From: UBA9676 sp963730065
GTDB lineage: Bacteria; Actinomycetota; Actinomycetes; Streptosporangiales; Streptosporangiaceae
Direction: 5' to 3'
NCBI GenBank assembly: GCA_963730065.1
Contig: CAVSQL010000013.1
Location: 1-64,000, forward strand
Length of the DNA stretch: 64,000 nt
The translations under genes and the position numbers were made by a program. Shown here piece by piece: positions 1-7,874 of the stretch. The notes under the pieces were generated by a model, which was not told the origin of the DNA, did no database searches, and worked only from the letters and a program-made list of their open reading frames with translations. The stretch's first letter is position 1; the number at the start of each line of letters is the position of its first letter.

Positions 1-890
1 TCCACCAGGTCGCGGGCGTCCTTGGAGAGCGGGCGCAGCGGCGGGCGGACGTGGGCTTCGTCGATGACCCCCAGGCGCATGAGCGCGTGCTTGACGCGGG
101 CACGATAGTCGCGGACGGGCGGAGCGAAGATCGCGTCGCACAGGGGCTGGAGCATGCCGCGGAGCTCGAACGCACGGGGCAGATCCTGGTCGCGCGCGGC
201 CCGGTGCAGCTGGACCTGCTCGCGCGCGGCCAGCGTGCCGAAGCCGAGCAGCGCACCCTCGGCCCCGAGGAGATACGCCTCGAGCAGGAAGTTGTCGTTG
301 CCGTTGAGGACGGTGGGGCCCGACGGCAGGGACTTCACCAGCCTCGCGGTCTCCACGAACCGCTTCGCGTCAAAGGACGCCTCCTTGATGGCCACCACGC
401 CGTCGATGCTCATGATGCGCTCGATGGCCTCGGCCGAGAAGTTCACCCCCCCCAGCGCGGGCTGGAGCTGGAAGGCGATGAGGGGAAGACCGGAGGCCTC
501 GGCCACCGCCCGGTGGTACGAGGCGGGGATCTCCGGGTCAAGCGGTTCGCCCTGGTAGGCGGAGATGGGGAAGACGAGCAGGGCGTCCGCCCCGGCCCGG
601 GCGGTGTCGGCGGCCAGCCGGCGGGCCTGCTCGGTAAAGGAAGCCGCGAGCCCGGCGACCACGAGAGCCCGGCCGCCGACCACCTCGACCACGATCTCCA
701 GCACCCGCAGCCGCTCCTCCGGGAACAGGTGAGGTCCCTCGCCCGTGTCCACGTTCACGGCCAGTCCGCGAACGCCCTGGCCAACGAGCCAGTCAACGTA
801 TCTTCGGAGGGACTCCTCGTCGACCGACAGGTCGCTGCGCATCGGCGTGACGATGGCCGCGATCAAACCATTCAGGTCCGGCCGCTCCAT
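1..890 (-). CDS. Dihydrodipicolinate synthase/N-acetylneuraminate lyase family aldolase (3' end cut by window)
   Basis: Class I Schiff-base aldolase of the DapA/NanA family, TIM-barrel fold, cytosolic; such enzymes cleave or condense pyruvate or 2-keto-3-deoxy sugar acids. The N-terminus (LNGLIAAIVTPM) and an NVDTGEG loop (in place of the usual GTTGE) are typical. The Schiff-base lysine is probably Lys169 in VVAIKEASFD. About 296 codons are visible, so nearly the whole protein is present and only the last few residues lie outside. The start is the ATG at 890, chosen for the strong AGGAGGA ribosome site just upstream; an in-frame ATG at 923 is the alternative. It overlaps the end of the upstream molybdopterin protein gene by 98 bp. 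Sitting at the end of a sugar operon, it probably acts on a sugar acid or amino-sugar product rather than in lysine synthesis. The family is clear; the substrate is not. Confidence 0.85.
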   Translation of the reverse strand, partial: MERPDLNGLIAAIVTPMRSDLSVDEESLRRYVDWLVGQGVRGLAVNVDTGEGPHLFPEERLRVLEIVVEVVGGRALVVAGLAASFTEQARRLAADTARAGADALLVFPISAYQGEPLDPEIPASYHRAVAEASGLPLIAFQLQPALGGVNFSAEAIERIMSIDGVVAIKEASFDAKRFVETARLVKSLPSGPTVLNGNDNFLLEAYLLGAEGALLGFGTLAAREQVQLHRAARDQDLPRAFELRGMLQPLCDAIFAPPVRDYRARVKHALMRLGVIDEAHVRPPLRPLSKDARDLV

Positions 891-3249
891 GCCTTCCTCC
901 TCTCGTGCGATCGCCGGGCGCATCGCGCGGCGCATCCTGGATGGCCCGCCAGACCCGCAGCGGGCTGACCGGCATGTCGATGTGGCGGACGCCAAGGTGG
1001 GAGACCGCATCGATCACCGCGTTGTGGACCGCGGGCCCGGCGCCGATAGTTCCCCCCTCGCCGACGCCCTTCGCCCCCAGCGGGTTCCGGTCGGTGGCGG
1101 TCGCCAGCGGGACGGTGACGAACGCGGGCAGCTCAGCCGCGCTCGGCATCGCGTAGTCAGCGAGGCTGGACGTCAGGGGGTTGCCCAGCTCGTCGTAGAC
1201 GAAGGATTCGAACAGCGCCTGGGCCGCGCCCTGCGCGATCCCCCCGTGGATCTGCCCCTCGACGAGCATCGGGTTGACGCGGCGCCCGCAATCGTCCACC
1301 GCGACGTGACGGACCAGCCTCGCCTTTCCCGTCTCGGTGTCGACCTCGACGACCGCGACGTGCGCACCGAACGGATAGGTCGAATCCTCCATCTCGAAGT
1401 CGGCCTGCGCCCGCAATCCCGGGTCCATGCCGGGCGGGAGAGATGACGGGTCCGCGGCGGCGGCCGCGAGCTCGCCCCAGGTGAGTGACAGCTCCGGGGC
1501 TGCGCTGACGCCGATCCGGCCGTCGAAGCGGCGCACGTCGCTCTCGCTCGCCGCCAGCAGATGGGCCGCCAGGCGCCGGGCCTTGTCCAGCAGGGCCACC
1601 GAAGCCAGGAACACGGCCGAGCCGCCCACCTGGAGGGACCGCGACCCCATCGTCCCCTCGCCGCGCGGGACGAGCAGCGTGTCCGAGTGCCGGACCGTGA
1701 CGGCGCCGAACGGGACGCCCAAGGTGTCGGCCACGATCTGCGCCCACGCGGTCTCGTGTCCCTGTCCCTGGGGGCTGGTCCCGGTCAGGACGGTGAACGT
1801 CCCCTGGTCGCCGGCCTCCACCGACGCGAACTCGCTTCCCCAGCCCGTGACCTCGACGTAGCTGCCGATACCGATGCCGATCTGCCACGTTTCCCCGCGT
1901 CCGATGCGCGTTGCCTGTTCCTGGCGCAGTTCGGCGTATCCGGCCGCACGAAGCGCCATATCAAGGGCGCGGCCCGGGTCCCCGCTGTCGTAGCTGGCGC
2001 CGGTCGGGGTGCGGTAGGGGAATGCCTCACGGGGGATGAAGTTGCGCCGACGGATCTCCGCGGGATCGATCCCGAGCTCGGCCGCCAGCATGTCCAGGGA
2101 GCGCTCCAGCAGCCACGTGGCCTCGGGCCGGCCCGCTCCCCGGTAGGCGCCGACCGGAGTGGTGGTGGTCACGACCGAGACCGCATGGAAGTCGACCCGG
2201 GGGATCCGGTACGGCCCCGAGGCCATGAGGCCGGTGAGCGGTGGCAGCGTCGCGGCCTCGCTGGCGTACGCCCCGATGTCCTGGATCACGAAGACGCGCA
2301 GCCCCATCACCCGCCCGTCCACGGTGGCGCCCAGCTCAACGTGCTGCACCTGCCCGCGGCCGTGCGTCATCGCGAGCAAGTTTTCGGTCCGCGTCTCCGA
2401 CCAGCGAACCGCGCTTCCCATATGCCGGGCGAGCCAGGCGATCACGACGTGTTCGGGGTACGTTGGGATCTTCCCGCCGAACCCGCCGCCCACCGCCGCG
2501 GTGCGGACGCGCACCTGGGCGGGGTCCAGCCCCAGCACCTGGGCGACAATGCGCTGCGTGTCGTGGGGCGCCTGGACCGAGGCCCACAGCGTGACCGATG
2601 GCTGCCCGGGCGCCACGCCGGCGATGGCGAGGGCGCCGTTGGGCTCCATCGGCACCGGCGCCACCCGCTGGTTGACGAACCGGGCCCGCACGACGATCTC
2701 GGCGCCCTCGAGCGCGTCCGGGTCCTCGGCCACATCGTCGACGCGAATCGCGAGGTTGGAGCCGTGGTCATGGAACAGGATCGGCGCGTCAGGCTCCAGC
2801 GCCGCCTCGGGATCGATCACCGGAGGAAGCGGCTCGTAATCGACGGCGACCGCGTCCGCGGCGTCCATGGCCTGCGCCCTGGTCTGCGCCACCACCACGG
2901 CCACCGGCTCGCCGACGAACCGGACCCGGTCGACGGCGAGCAGCGGCCGGGCGAACACCTCGGGGGTGTCTTCAACGGGGGGCAGGCGCAGCCCGCCCAT
3001 GTCCCCGGCGACGAACACACCGACGACACCGGGCATCGCACCGGCCTCGGCCGCATCGACCGACCGGACGAGCGCGTGAGCCAGGGGGGATCGGACGAAC
3101 ACCCCGTGCAGCGCCCCCTCGCAGGGGACATCGTCCAGGTACCGGGCCGCTCCGGTGAGCAGGGCACGATCCTCACTGCGGAGCACGGGGCGGCCCAGCA
3201 CCCGCCCCGGTGCGGGCACTTCCAGCAGGTCAGGAGCGTGGGCGGTCAT
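793..3249 (-). CDS. Xanthine dehydrogenase-family molybdopterin-binding large subunit
   Basis: Large (Mo-cofactor) subunit of the xanthine/aldehyde/CO dehydrogenase family, about 818 aa. It opens with GRPVLRSEDRALLTGAARYLDD, carries the AYRGAGRPE motif of form II CoxL-like proteins rather than the AYXCSFR of true CO dehydrogenases, and has GVGEGGTIGAG near the C-terminus, which holds the likely catalytic glutamate. The ATG at 3249 is preferred because homology starts there; the frame is open further upstream but reads as junk. Oddities: no FAD or [2Fe-2S] partner subunit is adjacent. After the normal family end (SPLRVWRAIQDAP) the frame runs about 40 residues more of Arg/Gly/His-rich sequence into the aldolase gene, as if the natural stop had been lost. 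Substrate unknown; it sits 20 bp behind the GH4 gene and is probably co-transcribed. Confidence 0.85.
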   Translation of the reverse strand: MTAHAPDLLEVPAPGRVLGRPVLRSEDRALLTGAARYLDDVPCEGALHGVFVRSPLAHALVRSVDAAEAGAMPGVVGVFVAGDMGGLRLPPVEDTPEVFARPLLAVDRVRFVGEPVAVVVAQTRAQAMDAADAVAVDYEPLPPVIDPEAALEPDAPILFHDHGSNLAIRVDDVAEDPDALEGAEIVVRARFVNQRVAPVPMEPNGALAIAGVAPGQPSVTLWASVQAPHDTQRIVAQVLGLDPAQVRVRTAAVGGGFGGKIPTYPEHVVIAWLARHMGSAVRWSETRTENLLAMTHGRGQVQHVELGATVDGRVMGLRVFVIQDIGAYASEAATLPPLTGLMASGPYRIPRVDFHAVSVVTTTTPVGAYRGAGRPEATWLLERSLDMLAAELGIDPAEIRRRNFIPREAFPYRTPTGASYDSGDPGRALDMALRAAGYAELRQEQATRIGRGETWQIGIGIGSYVEVTGWGSEFASVEAGDQGTFTVLTGTSPQGQGHETAWAQIVADTLGVPFGAVTVRHSDTLLVPRGEGTMGSRSLQVGGSAVFLASVALLDKARRLAAHLLAASESDVRRFDGRIGVSAAPELSLTWGELAAAAADPSSLPPGMDPGLRAQADFEMEDSTYPFGAHVAVVEVDTETGKARLVRHVAVDDCGRRVNPMLVEGQIHGGIAQGAAQALFESFVYDELGNPLTSSLADYAMPSAAELPAFVTVPLATATDRNPLGAKGVGEGGTIGAGPAVHNAVIDAVSHLGVRHIDMPVSPLRVWRAIQDAPRDAPGDRTRGGRHGAAGPEWFDRGHRHADAQRPVGRRGVPPKIR

Positions 3250-3269
3250 CCCTGCATCTGCGGTCCCGT

Positions 3270-4580
3270 TCAGCTGTCGTTGCGGATGCCCTCGGGCATC
3301 AGCGCCCCGTGGGCCTCGATCAGGTCGTCGCACATCGCCACGATCTGCTGGGTGGTCAGCGTGGCGGCCGTGTTCGGGTCGACCAGCGCGGCCTGGTAGA
3401 CCAGGCTGCGCCGCTCCTCGAGCACCGCGCGGACCGTGAGCTCCACCACGTTCAGGAAGGTCCGGTTCAGGGCGAGGCACTGCGGGGGGAGGGCGCCGAC
3501 CCGGGTGGGCTGGACGCCGTTCTTGTCGACCAGGGTCGGTACCTCGACGCAGGCGTTGCCGGGAAGCCCGTCGATCAGCCCGCCGTTTCGCACGTTCGTG
3601 TAGATCTCACGGACGGTACCCGTCTCGAGCGAGTGGATGATCTCGGAAGCGAGTTCGGAGGCGGGCTCGATCTCAAGCTCCTGGCCGGCGTCCAGCGCCG
3701 CCTTCGTCCGCTCCCACTCCCGCAGGTTCTCCTCGCTGCGGCGCAGGTAGTCGTCGATCTCGCACCGGAACCGCTCGACCTGCTCGTCGTGGTGGAGGAA
3801 CCAGGGGACGTACTCGCTCGAGTGCTCGCTGGACTCGGTGGGGAAGTAGCCGAAGCGCCGGAAGATCTCCACGCGCACCCGCCGGCCCAGCCCCTCCGGA
3901 TCGGCCTCAATCACCTCCCGGAGCCGCGGGTAGAGGTCCTCGCCGGTGCCACGGTGACGGAACCGCAGGACGAAGCACTGATGGTTGAACCCGGCGGTGC
4001 GGAAGGCGACGTCCGCCTCGGGCACGCCAACGGCGGCGGCCAGAAAGGCGTGGGTGTCCCGCACCGAGTGGCACACGCCGACCACGTTCGTGAACGGGGT
4101 GCCCTCGTAGACGGCCCACGGCACCATGGCCATGGGGTTGGTGTAGTTCAGCAGCAGGGCGTCCGGCGCCAGTTCGTGGAGGTCGTTGCCGATACCCACC
4201 ACGACGGGAATGGTGCGGAGCCCGCGGAAGATGCCGCCGATCCCGATCGTGTCGCCGATCGTCTGGCGGACCCCGTACTTCTTCGGGATCTCGAAGTCCT
4301 TGAGGGTATGCCGGTACCCCCCGACCTGGATCTCGTTGATGACGTAGTCCGCACCCTCGACGGCGGGCCGACGTTCCGCGCTGGCCTCCACCCGGTATCC
4401 GGCGCCGGTTCGCCGCACGATCGACGCGGCGGCGCGCTCCGAATACGCCAGACGCTCCGGGTCGATGTCGTGCAGGGCGATGGTCACCTGCCCCGCGAGC
4501 TCCGGGAACGAGCACAGGTCGGCCACCACGTTGCGGGTGAACTCCACACTGCCGGCGCCGATGATCGCGACTCGGGGCAT
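3270..4580 (-). CDS. Glycoside hydrolase family 4 (NAD- and Mn-dependent alpha-glycosidase/galacturonidase type)
   Basis: A 436-aa family 4 glycosidase. GH4 enzymes cleave glycosides by an NAD+-dependent redox/elimination mechanism with a divalent metal, in the cytoplasm. Visible features: the N-terminal Rossmann motif IIGAGSVEFT (residues 6-15), DID at 38-40, NYTNPMAM (145-152), the metal-binding Cys170-His171 (GVCHSV) and a second His200 (AGFNHQCF). Length and motifs fit a complete enzyme. It follows a 224-bp gap after the DeoR gene, where a small palindrome (4603-4614) may be an operator. The substrate (alpha-glucoside, galactoside or galacturonide; phosphorylated or not) cannot be read from sequence alone. 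Confidence 0.92.
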   Translation of the reverse strand: MPRVAIIGAGSVEFTRNVVADLCSFPELAGQVTIALHDIDPERLAYSERAAASIVRRTGAGYRVEASAERRPAVEGADYVINEIQVGGYRHTLKDFEIPKKYGVRQTIGDTIGIGGIFRGLRTIPVVVGIGNDLHELAPDALLLNYTNPMAMVPWAVYEGTPFTNVVGVCHSVRDTHAFLAAAVGVPEADVAFRTAGFNHQCFVLRFRHRGTGEDLYPRLREVIEADPEGLGRRVRVEIFRRFGYFPTESSEHSSEYVPWFLHHDEQVERFRCEIDDYLRRSEENLREWERTKAALDAGQELEIEPASELASEIIHSLETGTVREIYTNVRNGGLIDGLPGNACVEVPTLVDKNGVQPTRVGALPPQCLALNRTFLNVVELTVRAVLEERRSLVYQAALVDPNTAATLTTQQIVAMCDDLIEAHGALMPEGIRNDS

Positions 4581-4602
4581 GAGCGAGAGTGTTCCATGTC
4601 TG

Positions 4603-4614
4603 GCTCAAGTGAGC
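4603..4614. promoter_or_regulatory. Short palindrome upstream of the GH4 gene, possible operator
   Basis: GCTCAAGTGAGC is a 5-bp perfect inverted repeat with a 2-bp centre, 22 bp upstream of the GH4 start in the 224-bp gap between the DeoR and GH4 genes. No convincing -35/-10 pair was found. It could bind the adjacent DeoR regulator, but it does not look like the AACGAAA repeats found upstream of the operon, so this is only a candidate. Confidence 0.25.
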
Positions 4615-4804
4615 AAGTGTGATCAATCCTGGAGAGGGAATCCGCTTGCGGCTGGGGGCAGGGATGATCGGGGGCTGGCGCCGGCATCGGAGTGTGCTGT
4701 CCGGCAGACAGAAACGCCGGGCCAGCACACCCGCGCTGCCAGCGTGTTCCGGCCGGGTCATTCTCAGCCTCCGTGGAAGGTGCAAGCATTATCCCGGCCG
4801 GGGG

Positions 4805-5569
4805 TTAGACGGTGGTGACCTGGACGCCTGCCTCGGTTAGGGCGGCTAGGATTCGTGGGTCTGCGGCGCGGTCGGTGATTAGCTCGCCGACGGCGCCGAT
4901 CTCGCAGATGCGGGCGAAGGCCACGAGGCCGATCTTGGAGCTGTCGGCGACGACGACGACCGAGCGGGAGCGCTCGATCAGGGCCCGGTTGGTGTGGGCC
5001 TCCACCTCCTGGTGCGTGGTGAGGCCGGCTTCGAGTGAGACGCCGTCCGCGCCGACGAAGACGATGTCGAGGTTGAGCCCGGCCAGGCTGGCCTCGGCGA
5101 TGGGCCCGACCAGCTCATAGGACTCGGAGCGGGCTACTCCGCCCGTCACCACGAGCTTGAGGCTCGGGCGCACCGCCATCTCGGACGCTATGTTCAGAGC
5201 GTTCGTGACCAGCGTGAGGCGCTGATGGTCGACCAGCGCCCGCGCCACCTCCGTCGTGGTGGTTCCGCCGGTGAGCCCGACCGCGTGACCGGCGGCGACG
5301 CGCGTCGCAGCCTCGCGGGCGATCCGGAGCTTCTCTTCCTTGTGCCGGCCGCCCTTGTAGCGAAGCGGGAGCTCATAGAGGACCCCCTGCGCGACCGCGC
5401 CTCCGTGCGTTCGCGCCAGCAGGCGCTGGCGCTCGAGAAAGTCGAGGTCACGACGGACGGTGGCGGCCGACACGCCCAGCTCGTCCGAGATGTCGGCGAC
5501 ATTCACGCTGCCGTTCCCGGACAGCCACTCCAGGATCGTCTCCAGCCGCTCCGCCTGCCGCACCGTCAC
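4805..5569 (-). CDS. DeoR/GlpR-family sugar-responsive transcriptional regulator
   Basis: A 254-aa DeoR-family regulator. Residues 1-60 hold the winged helix-turn-helix (VADISDELGVSAATVRRDLDFLER, with the family hallmark TVRRDL). The C-terminal DeoR sensor domain (GLTGGTTTTEVARAL, later VFVGADGV) binds sugar phosphates in known relatives. It lies 5 bp downstream of the ABC ATPase gene on the same strand and is very likely in the same operon. A DeoR/AgaR-like direct repeat upstream of the operon (7744-7759) is a plausible target, giving feedback control by an amino-sugar phosphate. Family call is firm; the effector is inferred. Confidence 0.92.
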   Translation of the reverse strand: MTVRQAERLETILEWLSGNGSVNVADISDELGVSAATVRRDLDFLERQRLLARTHGGAVAQGVLYELPLRYKGGRHKEEKLRIAREAATRVAAGHAVGLTGGTTTTEVARALVDHQRLTLVTNALNIASEMAVRPSLKLVVTGGVARSESYELVGPIAEASLAGLNLDIVFVGADGVSLEAGLTTHQEVEAHTNRALIERSRSVVVVADSSKIGLVAFARICEIGAVGELITDRAADPRILAALTEAGVQVTTV

Positions 5570-5574
5570 CGTCC

Positions 5575-6729
5575 TCAGGATCCGGCCGCGCGCCGGGAGG
5601 CGAGGGGCTCGGGCCAGGCCACCGACTCGCCCGACGTGGCATCAAAGAGGTGCACGTCTTCCAGCGACATCCCAACAGTGATCGTCTCGCCCACCGCGGG
5701 CTGGCGGCGGGCGTCGAGCCGGGCGATGACGATCGCCCGCTCGGGCGGCAGGGATGCGATCCCGGGGGCAGTGGAGGCCGTCGCGACGCGGTGACCGCGA
5801 ATACTCCCGTAGACGATCGTCTCGTGGCCGAGCAGCTCCACCACTTCCACGCGCACCTGCAGGGGCTGCTCTTCGCTGGCGTTCGTCGTCAGGCGCAGAG
5901 CCTCCGGCCGCACGCCGACGACCAGCTCGCCGCTGGGAGCGCCGGGGACCTCCAGCACGAGATCGCCCGCGTCCACGCGGCCGCTCGTCGCAGAGGCCCT
6001 GAGCAGATTCATCGGGGGGCTGCCGATGAAGCCGGCCACGAACACGTTCGCCGGGCGCCGGTAGATCTCCTGTGGCGTCCCGAGCTGAAGCAGCTGCCCG
6101 CCGGACATCACGCCGATGCGCTCGCCGAGCGTCATGGCCTCGACCTGATCGTGCGTGACGTAAATGGTCGTGGTGGAGAAACGCTCATGCAGCTGCTTGA
6201 GGTCGGCGCGGAGCTGGGTCCGAAGCTGTGCGTCCAGGTTCGAGAGTGGTTCGTCCAGGAGGTAGACGCGGGGCTTGCGGGCGAGCGCACGTCCCATCGC
6301 CACGCGCTGTCGCTGGCCGCCCGACAGCTGGGCGGGCTTGCGATCCAGGAGCTCATCAAGGGTCAGGAGCGAGCTCACCTCCTTGACCCGCTCCACGATC
6401 TCGGCGGTCGGCACCTTGTGCTGCCGGAGCCCGAAGGCCAGGTTCTGCAGGACGGTTTTGTGCGGGTACAGGGCGTAGCTCTGGAACACCATCGCGATGT
6501 CGCGATCCTGGGGAGAAACGCCGTTCACGACCTCGCCGCCGATGGCGACCGCCCCGGCGGTCGGCTCCTCCAGTCCCGCGACCATCCGGAGGGCGGTGGT
6601 CTTTCCGCAGCCGGACGGTCCCACCAGGACCATGAACTCGCCGTCGGCGATGGTGCAGGTGAGCGCGTCAACCGCCGTCGTCCCGTTCGGGAAGACCTTC
6701 GTGACCTCGTGGAAGGAGACCTCGGCCAC
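5575..6729 (-). CDS. Sugar ABC transporter ATP-binding protein, MalK/UgpC/MsmK type
   Basis: A 384-aa ATPase of the carbohydrate-uptake (CUT1) class. Walker A GPSGCGKT at residues 37-44, Q-loop near VFQSY (81-85), signature LSGGQ at 135-139, Walker B VYLLDE at 155-160 and the switch His193 in VTHDQ are all intact. The C-terminal 130 residues form the TOBE/regulatory domain typical of MalK-like subunits. No permease or solute-binding genes occur in the window; they may lie beyond position 1, or this may be a shared ATPase serving several importers, as MsiK does in streptomycetes. It lies between the SIS and DeoR genes with gaps of 31 and 5 bp. Confidence 0.93.
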   Translation of the reverse strand: MAEVSFHEVTKVFPNGTTAVDALTCTIADGEFMVLVGPSGCGKTTALRMVAGLEEPTAGAVAIGGEVVNGVSPQDRDIAMVFQSYALYPHKTVLQNLAFGLRQHKVPTAEIVERVKEVSSLLTLDELLDRKPAQLSGGQRQRVAMGRALARKPRVYLLDEPLSNLDAQLRTQLRADLKQLHERFSTTTIYVTHDQVEAMTLGERIGVMSGGQLLQLGTPQEIYRRPANVFVAGFIGSPPMNLLRASATSGRVDAGDLVLEVPGAPSGELVVGVRPEALRLTTNASEEQPLQVRVEVVELLGHETIVYGSIRGHRVATASTAPGIASLPPERAIVIARLDARRQPAVGETITVGMSLEDVHLFDATSGESVAWPEPLASRRAAGS

Positions 6730-6760
6730 GATCAGGACCTCCCGCGTGAGCGGATGCGAC

Positions 6761-7639
6761 TCACGGCAGCACGACCGAACGAGTCAGGTGCTTCGGACGA
6801 TCGGGGTCGAGTCCGCAGGCCTCGGCGAGCTCCACGGCCATCCGCTGGATGAGGACTAGCTCGGCCATCGGATCTGACCCCTGGCCGATGATGGTAGCCC
6901 CGGTGTCCGCCGCGTCGGCGAGCACGCCCGGATCAACGGGCCCGATGGCCCACACGAGGGTTCCGGGTCCGGCCACGCTGATCGGGCCGTGGCGGTATTC
7001 CATCGCCGGGTACGCCTCGGTCCACGCGGAGGCCGCCTCGCGCAGCTTTAGCGCCGCCTCGTTCGCGAGGCCAACGGTCCAGCCCTGCCCCAGGAACACG
7101 AACTGCCTGAAGTCCAATGGCTCTACCGGCAGCGCCCGGGTGAGCGCAGCCTCCCCGTCGGCGATCGCGGTTTCGAGCCGATCGCCGATGTGCGCGCGCA
7201 ACAGCGCGAGCGCGGTGGTCGCGAAGCGCGTCTGAACGACCGACTGCTCGTTCGCGAAATCCAGCACAACAGCGTCGTCGGCGGCCGCCGCGACCGGGGA
7301 ATCGGGGACCGCCGTGACCGCGACCGTGGCGGTCCTTCCTTTGAGCCCTTCGAGCGTGCGCAGGACCTCCGTGGTGGTACCCGAGCGCGAGATGGCGACC
7401 ACCCGCCCATAGCTCCGGTGCGGTGGCAACTCGGAGGCGATCGCCGAGTCCGTCAGGCCCAGGCCCCTTTCCTCGCGGAGCGCAGCGTAGGCCCGCGCAA
7501 TGTGGTAGGAGGTCCCGCAGCCGATCGCGACGGCCGCCTCGCCAGGCGCTGGGAGCCGGCCGGCGACGGCCGGAGCCAGCGCCGCGGCCTCCCGCCACAG
7601 CGTGGGCTGGCTGGCGATCTCGCTCGTGATGGCCCGCAT
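6761..7639 (-). CDS. SIS-domain sugar-phosphate isomerase/deaminase (AgaS/GlmS-isomerase-like)
   Basis: A 292-aa protein made of two SIS (sugar isomerase) domains, without the glutaminase domain of GlmS. It shows IGCGTSYHIARAY early, the ISRSGTTTEVL phosphosugar-binding loop, and the C-terminal DPDRPKHLTRSVVLP that closes GlmS-like proteins. Relatives such as AgaS, FrlB and NagB-II deaminate or deglycate hexosamine phosphates in the cytosol. It is the first gene of the minus-strand operon, downstream of the divergent intergenic region with the AACGAAA repeats. Together with DeoR, GH4 and a DHDPS-family aldolase this supports amino-sugar catabolism; the exact sugar is inferred. Confidence 0.88.
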   Translation of the reverse strand: MRAITSEIASQPTLWREAAALAPAVAGRLPAPGEAAVAIGCGTSYHIARAYAALREERGLGLTDSAIASELPPHRSYGRVVAISRSGTTTEVLRTLEGLKGRTATVAVTAVPDSPVAAAADDAVVLDFANEQSVVQTRFATTALALLRAHIGDRLETAIADGEAALTRALPVEPLDFRQFVFLGQGWTVGLANEAALKLREAASAWTEAYPAMEYRHGPISVAGPGTLVWAIGPVDPGVLADAADTGATIIGQGSDPMAELVLIQRMAVELAEACGLDPDRPKHLTRSVVLP

Positions 7640-7743
7640 CCAGGTGAATCTACCGCCCTGGTCGCTCGGACAGCAATATTAACGACCAGAAGCAGCCTTG
7701 CCTGGCGCACGAGTGTGTTCTAATATCCGCTTATCCGAGCGAG

Positions 7744-7759
7744 AACGAAAGCAATGAAA
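7744..7759. promoter_or_regulatory. DeoR/AgaR-like direct-repeat operator candidate
   Basis: The divergent intergenic region between the SIS operon and the GH114 gene contains AACGAAA (7744-7750) and AATGAAA (7753-7759), a direct repeat with a 9-bp period. Read on the minus strand it is TTTCATT-GC-TTTCGTT, which fits the TTTCRTTT-type repeats known for AgaR and other DeoR-family operators. It stands about 105 bp upstream of the SIS start and 115 bp upstream of the GH114 start and could control both. Not verified experimentally. Confidence 0.5.
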
Positions 7760-7874
7760 CTGCGAAGAGAAGCTCTCGGAATCGTGTTCCTTACTGGTCA
7801 ACACCGGTTCGCGCCGGAGATCAACGGGACCGTCAACCGATGAGCGGCGGGCGGACACGGGCGGGCTCGCCGTG

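Noticed and set aside
51..968. Long plus-strand open frame across the DHDPS-family gene
   Set aside because: Its product is low-complexity Arg/Gly/His-rich, as expected of antisense frames in high-GC DNA; the opposite strand gives a clear aldolase.
1561..3399. 612-codon plus-strand open frame
   Set aside because: Antisense to the molybdopterin subunit, with no recognisable domain and an unnatural composition.
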